DNA of 27,361 nucleotides, taken from positions 1 to 27,361 of the IMG/VR virus record IMGVR_UViG_3300031539_000254. The stretch is one strand, 5' to 3'. This document shows positions 22,683 through 27,361 of this stretch, in pieces. The stretch comes from a virus. The notes under the pieces are model-generated. The model ran no database searches, was not told the origin of the DNA, and saw only the letters and a program-made list of their open reading frames with translations. Both the position numbers and the translations under genes were made by a program. The stretch's first letter is position 1, and each line of letters starts with the position of its first letter.

Positions 22683-23804
22683 ATGAAGATTCGACTTTTG
22701 CTGGTAGCCGCTTTGGTGGCAGCATGTACTCTGGTAGGCTGTTCTCAGTATGACACCCCGGAGTATGTGGAGATTGGCAACAACGAAACGGCCTACCTGG
22801 TGACGCTTGAAGGCTCACCCCAGGCCAAGAAGAACGTATCCTACAGCGTTGACGACCTGAAGCAAATGGAGCTTCCACCCACTACCAAGAGGGTGCAGAT
22901 TCCTCACAGGTGGAACAAGTTGGGTTATTGGTACAGAGATGGTGTGTGGATCCCTATTGTTAGGGTCCTGGTTGTTAACAGAACACCAGAAACCCGTGAA
23001 TGGGAAGCTGAGGCTGGCAAGGGTACCTCTAAGAACAACGAGGCCCTGTGGATTGAGTCCAGTGACAGCATCGAGTTCTCCTGTTCAATCACCTGTACGG
23101 CCATGATCAAACCAGAAGATGCTTCGATGTTTCTGTTTTACTACCCTACTACAGTAAGTGGTAAGTCCGATGTACTTGGTGAAAGAGCCCTTTCACGAGC
23201 AACACTGGCCCCGATCATGGATGGAGAGATTCGAGGAAGAATCCAGTCTTCGGCTGCGGAGTTTTGCTCCGGGCTGGCAATGACAGAACTAAGAACCAAG
23301 AAGAAGGAAATGCTGCTGTTTGTGCAAGAACAGACCGTTGCTTTCTTTGCAGAGCGTGGCATTTCTATCACCAACCTGGGTCTTGGTGGAGGTTTTGTTT
23401 ACCGAGATCAGAAGATTCAGGATTCTATCAACGAGAACTTCGTGGCCCAGCAACTCATGGTCGTGAATAAGGCCAAGCTGGATGCTCAGGAAGACGACAA
23501 CAAGCGTGTTCGGCTGGCTGCTGAGGCCCAGGGTGACGCTATGGCAGAGGTCGAGCTTAGGGCTGCGAAGGGCGTGGCCGATGGCATGCGAGAGATTGCG
23601 AAGGCCGCATCTGAGGCCCAGACAAACCCCTTGTTCTACAAGCTCAGGGTGCTGGAGACGCTGAACCAAGCTGTAGATAAGTGGGACGGCAGCGTGCCCC
23701 GATGGTTGTTTATGCCTACTGGGAACGGGAATGGAATAGCTCCTCCCGCCATGCTGCTCAACATCCCTGCCGAGCCTGACGTTGCTACCTCGCAGGTAAG
23801 GTAG
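22683..23804 (+). CDS. Lipoprotein with SPFH/band-7 (prohibitin-like) body
   Basis: The 373-aa protein has a signal peptide MKIRLLLVAALVAACTLVGC; the lipobox LVGC places the lipidated cysteine at residue 20. The body looks like an SPFH/band-7 protein: VRVLVVNRTPE, then SIEFSCSITCTAMIKPEDAS (about residues 130-150), ERGISITNLGLGGGFVYRDQ, and a long charged helix (LAAEAQGDAMAEVELRAAKG). SPFH proteins form membrane-bound oligomers that scaffold or modulate membrane complexes. Phage versions are not well characterised; a role in superinfection exclusion or in protecting the membrane is speculation. AGGAAA precedes the ATG. A terminator follows at 23859. Confidence 0.75.
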   Translation: MKIRLLLVAALVAACTLVGCSQYDTPEYVEIGNNETAYLVTLEGSPQAKKNVSYSVDDLKQMELPPTTKRVQIPHRWNKLGYWYRDGVWIPIVRVLVVNRTPETREWEAEAGKGTSKNNEALWIESSDSIEFSCSITCTAMIKPEDASMFLFYYPTTVSGKSDVLGERALSRATLAPIMDGEIRGRIQSSAAEFCSGLAMTELRTKKKEMLLFVQEQTVAFFAERGISITNLGLGGGFVYRDQKIQDSINENFVAQQLMVVNKAKLDAQEDDNKRVRLAAEAQGDAMAEVELRAAKGVADGMREIAKAASEAQTNPLFYKLRVLETLNQAVDKWDGSVPRWLFMPTGNGNGIAPPAMLLNIPAEPDVATSQVR

Positions 23805-23858
23805 AAATGTATAAGTGCTTGAGGGTGGTAGTTTTGTCTCTTTCTGCCACCTGCTACG

Positions 23859-23902
23859 GAGACCTGGGGGTGGGGGGTGTTCCATCCCCAGGTCTCATTT
23901 TT
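23859..23902 (+). terminator. Intrinsic terminator after the lipoprotein gene
   Basis: GAGACCTGGGG (23859-23869) pairs 11/11 with CCCCAGGTCTC (23886-23896) around a 16-base loop, and ATTTTT follows. It closes the transcript of 21830-23804; a promoter follows at 23923. Confidence 0.85.
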
Positions 23903-23922
23903 GTGTCCAGAAAGTTTTGTGC

Positions 23923-23935
23923 TTGGGGTATACTG
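23923..23935 (+). promoter_or_regulatory. Promoter -10 region, TTGGGGTATACTG class, before tRNA-Ser(GCT)
   Basis: The exact 13-base string lies 21 bases after the terminator and 8 bases before tRNA-Ser. TATACT is at 23929-23934. The -35 region is poor, so the extended -10 may be the main signal. It should drive the tRNA and the genes to about 25280. Confidence 0.7.
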
Positions 23936-23943
23936 GGGAATTC

Positions 23944-24029
23944 GGAAGGATGCCAGAGCGGTAATGGCCTGGGCCGCTAACCCAGAGGCTGGTTCGCCAG
24001 CGGAGGTTCAAATCCTCCTCCTTCCGCCA
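23944..24029 (+). tRNA. tRNA-Ser(GCT)
   Basis: This is a class II tRNA of 86 nt. Acceptor GGAAGGA pairs with TCCTTCC, the anticodon stem CTGGG/CCCAG encloses CCGCTAA (anticodon GCT), and the long variable arm is GCTGG-TTCG-CCAGC. The T arm is GGAGG TTCAAAT CCTCC, the discriminator is G, and CCA is encoded. It reads AGC/AGT codons. Confidence 0.95.
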
Positions 24030-24047
24030 AGAAAGGGGTTTTTTGCT

Positions 24048-24308
24048 ATGGTTCCGGATAAACCTGGTATTTGGGTTGCTTTAGACCGAATGGGCTCACC
24101 AGAAGTAACCATTCTTGTTGAGGGCACAGCACCAGATAACCTTGAGGAGGTGTACAGGAACGCTCATGGTTGGGATTCTGCTCCTCTTGCTGACTGGACT
24201 CAACTTGACCGGAAAAGAAACTGGGTTTTTGTTATGGACATCGAAACAGCTAAAGCTAAAGTTGACCAGTGGGATTATGACGAACGTAAAGAAAAGGAGG
24301 CCACCTAA
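24048..24308 (+). CDS. Small protein (86 aa), unknown function
   Basis: The product starts MVPDKPGIWVALDRMGSPEV and looks like a small alpha/beta protein; the final third has strongly charged lysines and glutamates (KVDQWDYDERKEKEAT). The ATG at 24048 has AAAGGGG upstream and lies 18 bases after tRNA-Ser. A longer upstream frame would run through the tRNA and terminator, so I rejected it. The stop overlaps the next gene's ATG. No family is recognised. Confidence 0.72.
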   Translation: MVPDKPGIWVALDRMGSPEVTILVEGTAPDNLEEVYRNAHGWDSAPLADWTQLDRKRNWVFVMDIETAKAKVDQWDYDERKEKEAT

Positions 24309-24595
24309 TGGCCTGGCTACATTTGGTTGCTGAAGAGCCCACTACCTGTGCTATAGAGGAAGACTATCAGTTCATTCATGATCTTTCTGGCTGGCACAAG
24401 CATGACATACAAAACTATGCCGAGTCATGGGCATACCGTAGGCTACTGGACTATGCCGACAGGTTTCATGTCCATGCTACAGTGGTAAAAACGCCTCCCA
24501 GGGGTTGGTGCAGACGAAGGGCTGGTATACTTAAAAAAGAGATAGAGTTCAAGCAACTACGCCTTGCCCGACTACTGAGAATAGCTAACCGCTAG
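24308..24595 (+). CDS. Small basic protein (95 aa), unknown function
   Basis: The product starts MAWLHLVAEEPTTCAIEEDY. The N-terminal half is acidic and aromatic and the C-terminal half is arginine-rich and helical (KKEIEFKQLRLARLLRIANR), so nucleic acid binding is possible. It is translationally coupled to the gene before (TAATG), with AAAGGAGG upstream. It is 13 bases from the peptidase gene. No family is recognised. Confidence 0.68.
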   Translation: MAWLHLVAEEPTTCAIEEDYQFIHDLSGWHKHDIQNYAESWAYRRLLDYADRFHVHATVVKTPPRGWCRRRAGILKKEIEFKQLRLARLLRIANR

Positions 24596-24608
24596 AAAGG
24601 TAAGAGTT

Positions 24609-25280
24609 ATGGCTTTACACGGTTTGGGTAGACTTGTGGCTGTTGATCCTAGAGATGGGTTGCACCTGCTCTTTAGAAAGGCTAAGAAGAGCAAGAGGGT
24701 AACTAGATATTGGTATGACAATCGCTGGTGGGCTGACCAGGGCGAGACACCCCACTGTGTAGGCTATGCCTGGGCACACTGGCTGGTCAATACCCCTGTA
24801 ATCAATTACATGGACCCAAACGGGCTATATGCCCTTGCCCAGCAGAATGACGAGTGGCCTGGTGAGGATTATGATGGTACCACTGTCAGGGCTGGAGCCA
24901 AGGTGCTTAGGACCCTTGGGTTTATCCATGAGTATAAGTGGGCTTTTACCCTTGATACCCTTGTGGAAGCTCTACTGGAAAAAGGCCCTGTGGTTGTGGG
25001 TACAGACTGGTATGAGGCCATGTCCAATCCCAATCGTTATGGCAAGATCAAGATAGGGGGTAAGAAGGAAGGAGGGCATGCTTACTTGCTGACTGGAGTG
25101 GATACGAAGAAAAGAGTTTTCAGAATAAAGAATTCTTGGGGTCGTGCCTGGGGTAAACAGGGAAGAGCCCTCATCGGATTTGCAGAAATGAGAATATTGC
25201 TTCGGGAAAAAGGTGAGGCTTGCTTGGCTGTGGAGCGGGCAGTTACATCGGAAGGGTTGCCCAAAGCAGTTAAAAAGTAA
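24609..25280 (+). CDS. Papain-like (C1) cysteine peptidase
   Basis: The 223-aa protein carries the C1 pattern. DQGETPHCVGYAWAHW has the oxyanion Gln44 and the nucleophile Cys50. GGHAYLLTGV has the catalytic His157. RIKNSWGRAWGKQG has Asn175, and the NSWG...WG motif is diagnostic for papain-family enzymes. There is no signal peptide or propeptide, so it would act in the cytoplasm unless moved by other means. Phage homologues are seen occasionally, with unclear substrates. Cleavage of a phage protein or a host defence protein is possible. AAAGG precedes the ATG. Confidence 0.88.
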   Translation: MALHGLGRLVAVDPRDGLHLLFRKAKKSKRVTRYWYDNRWWADQGETPHCVGYAWAHWLVNTPVINYMDPNGLYALAQQNDEWPGEDYDGTTVRAGAKVLRTLGFIHEYKWAFTLDTLVEALLEKGPVVVGTDWYEAMSNPNRYGKIKIGGKKEGGHAYLLTGVDTKKRVFRIKNSWGRAWGKQGRALIGFAEMRILLREKGEACLAVERAVTSEGLPKAVKK

Positions 25281-25302
25281 TCTCTAGTTTTAGGAGCTAA
25301 CT

Positions 25303-25326
25303 ATGCTTAAGTTAGATGGGCATTAA
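25303..25326 (+). other. Seven-codon open frame with ribosome site (MLKLDGH)
   Basis: ATG CTT AAG TTA GAT GGG CAT TAA follows AGGAG at a suitable distance of 7-8 bases, between the peptidase and tRNA-His. The frame ends in a His codon before a tRNA-His gene, which may be coincidence. It overlaps the -35 region of a likely promoter. Confidence 0.2.
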
Positions 25327-25342
25327 GTAAACTGTGTATAAT
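25312..25342 (+). promoter_or_regulatory. Likely promoter before tRNA-His
   Basis: A consensus -10 TATAAT occurs at 25337-25342. TTAGAT at 25312-25317 is a possible -35 with a 19-base spacer. It lacks the GGGG extension of the other promoters, so it may be read by the unmodified host polymerase. It would drive tRNA-His and 25484-26102. Confidence 0.5.
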
Positions 25343-25386
25343 CCCTGTTGGGATAACTTCAAAAGAGGATGCCCAGCAGGCGGCAA

Positions 25387-25461
25387 GGTGCTGTTAGCTC
25401 ACTGGTGAGAGCGTTCGGCTGTGGCCCGAAAGGGTAGGGATCGTAACCCTACGGCACCCCA
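25387..25461 (+). tRNA. tRNA-His(GTG)
   Basis: The extra G-1 (25387) pairs with C73. The acceptor is GTGCTGT with ACGGCAC (one G-T pair), the D arm is GCTC/GAGC, and the anticodon stem TTCGG/CCGAA has loop CTGTGGC. CCA is encoded. The T loop ATCGTAA departs from the usual TTCRANY, which is odd. Confidence 0.88.
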
Positions 25462-25483
25462 TACTTTTTAGGAGCTTGCTGCT

Positions 25484-25849
25484 ATGCCTATCGGTGATGA
25501 GGACTACCTAGAGGACTTCCCAGATGACTGGGACAAGGTTCCTAATGACGTTCTTTTTGATCTAGTTAAAACCGCTGTCCGGGCACCCAACATAGCAGAC
25601 ACAATGTTGGGCCTGGTAGTCGCTGTACTAGAAAAAGAGCTTGTTGAAGGGAATCATTCCTTTCACTTTGCTATCCAGGTATGCACCCTCCTTAGTGATT
25701 TGACAGGACCCATTTTGGGAAACAAAACAAATCCTGTTACAGTTACAGATTCCGAGCTATACCATTGTCTGGTCAATACGCTTGAGCTTGTGCTACCCAG
25801 GCTGAAGAAGATCCAGGCAGATCTGGAAGAGCAAGAAAGGAGTGGTTGA
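25484..25849 (+). CDS. Small acidic helical protein (121 aa), unknown function
   Basis: The product begins MPIGDEDYLEDFPDDWDKVP, is rich in Asp, Glu and Leu, and looks mostly helical with no catalytic motif. AGGAG lies 9 bases before the ATG. The gene comes 22 bases after tRNA-His and overlaps the next frame's upstream region. No family is recognised. Confidence 0.7.
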   Translation: MPIGDEDYLEDFPDDWDKVPNDVLFDLVKTAVRAPNIADTMLGLVVAVLEKELVEGNHSFHFAIQVCTLLSDLTGPILGNKTNPVTVTDSELYHCLVNTLELVLPRLKKIQADLEEQERSG

Positions 25850-25850
25850 A

Positions 25851-26102
25851 ATGGACGATGCCGAGGGTGTGGGTGTTCCTATTAAAGCTTCAGAAATATA
25901 CTGGTCAGTAAAGCCTGTTTTGAAAGAAGCTGAGGGGGGAGAGCAGTTTGTAGAGCTACTGTGGGGCTGGACAGCAGGCTGGTCCCAAGAAAGAATTGAT
26001 GAGTTAGCTGAGGACTGTCCCAAAGGGTCGGCCTCAGTAAAGATGTCTTTGGCTGGAGCAAGGGCTCTCAGAGACAGACTGGATGCGTTGTTGGGAGACT
26101 AA
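25851..26102 (+). CDS. Small protein (83 aa), unknown function
   Basis: The product starts MDDAEGVGVPIKASEIYWSV and includes the compact segment FVELLWGWTAGWSQERIDEL, followed by a helix (SLAGARALRDRLDALLGD). I chose ATG 25851, 8 bases behind AAAGGAG; an in-frame GTG at 25842 lies on the ribosome site. It directly follows the previous gene and ends one base before tRNA-Ser(TGA). No family is recognised. Confidence 0.68.
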   Translation: MDDAEGVGVPIKASEIYWSVKPVLKEAEGGEQFVELLWGWTAGWSQERIDELAEDCPKGSASVKMSLAGARALRDRLDALLGD

Positions 26103-26185
26103 GGAAGGTTCGCCTAACGGTATGGCAGCAGACTTGAAATCTGCCGGCTTCGGCCATGAGAGTTCGACTCCCTCACCTTCCGCCA
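26103..26185 (+). tRNA. tRNA-Ser(TGA)
   Basis: This is a class II tRNA. Acceptor GGAAGGT pairs with ACCTTCC, the anticodon stem GCAGA/TCTGC has loop CTTGAAA (anticodon TGA), and the variable arm contains CGGCTTCGGCC. The T stem GAGAG/CCCTC has one A-C mismatch. The discriminator is G and CCA is encoded. It starts immediately after a stop codon. It should read TCN serine codons, complementing tRNA-Ser(GCT). Confidence 0.9.
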
Positions 26186-26236
26186 ATTTTTTGTTGAAAA
26201 GGTCCTGTGATTGGGGTATACTGTGCCAGGCAACAA
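26183..26236 (+). repeat. Promoter-containing direct repeat, copy 1
   Basis: This 54-base block, beginning CCAATTTTTTG, matches 26982-27035 with one mismatch. It begins with the CCA end of tRNA-Ser(TGA) and contains a full promoter. It appears to be a duplicated regulatory cassette. Confidence 0.93.
26194..26223 (+). promoter_or_regulatory. Strong promoter, TTGGGGTATACTG class, copy 1
   Basis: TTGAAA (26194-26199) and TATACT (26217-26222) are 17 bases apart, an ideal sigma-70 arrangement. The 13-base string spans 26211-26223. It should drive the cysteine-rich gene and tRNA-Thr. Confidence 0.9.
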
Positions 26237-26268
26237 CTAATTGTTTTTCTATTTGAAGTGGTTATATA

Positions 26269-26658
26269 ATGGCAAACGAAAAACCTTACAGAATGCACGG
26301 GCTCCATGGCAAATGTCATTACAACGTCCTGGTTGTGAATGAGACTGTTTGTGGAGATTGTGTGCATTACAAAGTTTGCTCCATGGAAATGGAAAAGTTT
26401 TGTATCAACTACGAGTTTGGGACATCAGCTAGCACGAGGTGTCATAGGTGCTTGCACCACTATACTCGCTATGCTACACACAAGCCGCTACCTTGTTTTC
26501 GATGCAACTTCTTTTCCAGGAGGAAGCCTAGCCTAGTGCCACGGTCTCTTTGGATACAGAAACTAGTGGACGAGCGAAAGGAGGCTTTCCGACGAGGGCT
26601 GGATGCCTCCGCTAAGATGATTGCCGAAGGTCGGACTGAGCCTTATTGGCATCGCTAG
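26269..26658 (+). CDS. Cysteine-rich, probable zinc-binding protein (129 aa)
   Basis: The product starts MANEKPYRMHGLHGKCHYNV. It has cysteine clusters GDCVHYKVC, HRCLHH and CFRC with nearby His, suggesting two or three zinc knuckles. The C-terminal third is basic and helical (KLVDERKEAFRRGLDASAKM). It may bind nucleic acid or a partner protein. The ribosome site is weak (GAAGTGG). The gene's last 5 bases overlap tRNA-Thr. No named family is recognised. Confidence 0.7.
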   Translation: MANEKPYRMHGLHGKCHYNVLVVNETVCGDCVHYKVCSMEMEKFCINYEFGTSASTRCHRCLHHYTRYATHKPLPCFRCNFFSRRKPSLVPRSLWIQKLVDERKEAFRRGLDASAKMIAEGRTEPYWHR

Positions 26659-26728
26659 CGTGGCTCAACGGTAGAGCAGGACTTTTGTAAAGTTCAGGTT
26701 GGGGGTTCGACTCCCTCCGCTAGCTCCA
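26654..26728 (+). tRNA. tRNA-Thr(TGT)
   Basis: This is a complete 75-nt cloverleaf. Acceptor GCTAGCG pairs with CGCTAGC, the D arm is GCTC/GAGC, the anticodon loop is TTTGTAA (anticodon TGT), and the T arm is GGGGG/CCCTC with TTCGACT. The discriminator is T and CCA is encoded. It overlaps the 3' end of the cysteine-rich gene, which provides the stop codon inside the acceptor stem. Confidence 0.95.
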
Positions 26729-26743
26729 TAAAGGAGACTGGTT

Positions 26744-26974
26744 ATGAAAATCTCTCATACACAACTTAATCTAGCCACTGGGCTCTTGACTGTGTCTTTA
26801 TTTCATGAGGATCCAGACAAAGGAGACTTTGACATAAGAGACGAGGCTTGCCGAGTATCTCTGCATGTCCTGGCAGAGGATACAGCCTACACCCTGAGAA
26901 TGTCTCCTGAAACGACTAGGTGGTTGATTGACAGGCTAGAAGCTGCCATAGAGAGAGTCCCGGTAAAAGGATAG
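26744..26974 (+). CDS. Small protein (76 aa), unknown function
   Basis: The product starts MKISHTQLNLATGLLTVSLF and looks like beta strands followed by a C-terminal helix (ETTRWLIDRLEAAIERVPVKG). AAAGGAG lies 8-9 bases before the ATG, and the gene follows tRNA-Thr by 15 bases. It should share the promoter at 26194. No family is recognised. Confidence 0.7.
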   Translation: MKISHTQLNLATGLLTVSLFHEDPDKGDFDIRDEACRVSLHVLAEDTAYTLRMSPETTRWLIDRLEAAIERVPVKG

Positions 26975-26981
26975 ACCACCA

Positions 26982-27035
26982 CCAATTTTTTGTTGAAAAG
27001 GTCCTGTGATTGGGGTATACTGTGCCAGGCGACAA
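26982..27035 (+). repeat. Promoter-containing direct repeat, copy 2
   Basis: This is the second copy of the 54-base block at 26183-26236, with a single base difference near its end. It lies between two small genes, not at a tRNA end, which suggests that it was copied from the first site. Confidence 0.93.
26993..27022 (+). promoter_or_regulatory. Strong promoter, TTGGGGTATACTG class, copy 2
   Basis: TTGAAA (26993-26998) and TATACT (27016-27021) are 17 bases apart, and the 13-base string spans 27010-27022. It drives the acidic protein at 27059. Confidence 0.9.
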
Positions 27036-27058
27036 TCCTTTACTTTAGGAGTGGTGTG

Positions 27059-27316
27059 ATGAAGATCGCCGTTGTGGTCGGACAGGATGGGCGGTTTGTC
27101 GAGGCTTTTACAGACCATGCAGGGCCTGTAGAGGTCGAGTTCCTCCCCGTTGACGAGTCTGGAGACGAGGACATTGCTGACATGGTCAGAATCCCCGTCA
27201 CCATGCCAGTTCAAGAGGATCTGTATCCTTTTGAAGACGAGGACGAGGACGAGGACGAGCCTGAAGACGAGTCTGTAGCCGATTGCCCTGAGATCGAGGC
27301 CGACGAGGAGGAGTAG
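27059..27316 (+). CDS. Small acidic protein with Glu/Asp tail (85 aa)
   Basis: The product starts MKIAVVVGQDGRFVEAFTDH, a short beta-rich domain, and ends in a run of Glu and Asp encoded by GAGGAC repeats (FEDEDEDEDEPEDES). The net charge is strongly negative, so it might mimic DNA or bind a basic partner, but nothing proves this. I chose ATG 27059, 7 bases behind AGGAG. It has its own promoter copy. No family is recognised. The last 45 bases of the window hold no visible gene. Confidence 0.7.
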   Translation: MKIAVVVGQDGRFVEAFTDHAGPVEVEFLPVDESGDEDIADMVRIPVTMPVQEDLYPFEDEDEDEDEPEDESVADCPEIEADEEE

Positions 27317-27361
27317 ACGCAAGGCGGGCAGGTGTCCAGTACGCATGGGTTTCTTAAGCGG

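Noticed and set aside
23806-23985. 57-codon frame after the lipoprotein gene
   Set aside because: It runs through the terminator hairpin, a promoter and the tRNA-Ser gene, so it cannot be a normal gene.
1-27361. CRISPR array, insertion sequence, integrase or attachment site
   Set aside because: No regular spaced repeats, transposase or integrase motifs, or duplicated tRNA ends typical of att sites were seen.

Overview
The window reads as part of the genome of a tailed, probably lytic, double-stranded DNA phage. All convincing genes lie on the + strand, are tightly packed, and often overlap at start and stop codons. They encode a nearly complete phage-type replication and recombination machine, interspersed with tRNA genes that mostly carry an encoded CCA end. 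There are no structural, packaging, lysis or integrase genes here. The host cannot be fixed from this sequence. Shine-Dalgarno sites are strong, promoters are sigma-70-like, and AGG and AGA are common arginine codons. The closest architectural parallel I recognise is the SPO1-type polymerase, in which a uracil-DNA-glycosylase-like domain is fused to DNA polymerase I.

Layout. (1) 1-2160: a 25-residue membrane peptide, an Rnl5-type RNA ligase, two small unknown proteins, then an anomalous 146-nt tRNA-like gene and tRNA-Asn. (2) 2160-2955: a sigma-factor-like protein behind a strong promoter, closed by a terminator hairpin. (3) 2968-21502: the replication and recombination block. It holds a sliding clamp, the UDG-Pol I fusion, a clamp loader, a gp32-like single-strand binding protein, a DNA methyltransferase, a possible UvsY-like mediator, a RecA/UvsX recombinase, a DnaG-type primase, a second sigma-like protein, a winged-helix protein, a possible helicase loader, a DnaB-type helicase and an SNF2-like helicase. 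It ends with a Rad50/SbcC-like ATPase divided between two genes around an SbcD/Mre11-like nuclease. (4) 21503-21830: a non-coding stretch with strong long-range base pairing, probably a structured RNA, followed by tRNA-Met. (5) 21900-27361: an accessory region with small unknown proteins, a lipoprotein with an SPFH/band-7-like body, a papain-type cysteine peptidase, and tRNAs for Ser(GCT), His, Ser(TGA) and Thr.

Expression. The 13-base string TTGGGGTATACTG occurs exactly five times, always in non-coding DNA. Three copies have a good -35 box at 16-17 bases. All copies sit next to tRNA or RNA genes or the sigma gene, and none lies inside the replication block. One promoter block of 54 bases is duplicated almost perfectly. 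Terminator-like hairpins stand directly in front of the ribosome sites of the clamp, the methyltransferase and a small gene at 14022.

Most notable are the split Rad50, the uncharacterised structured RNA, the tRNA-like gene with about 70 extra bases in its middle, and the SPFH-like lipoprotein.
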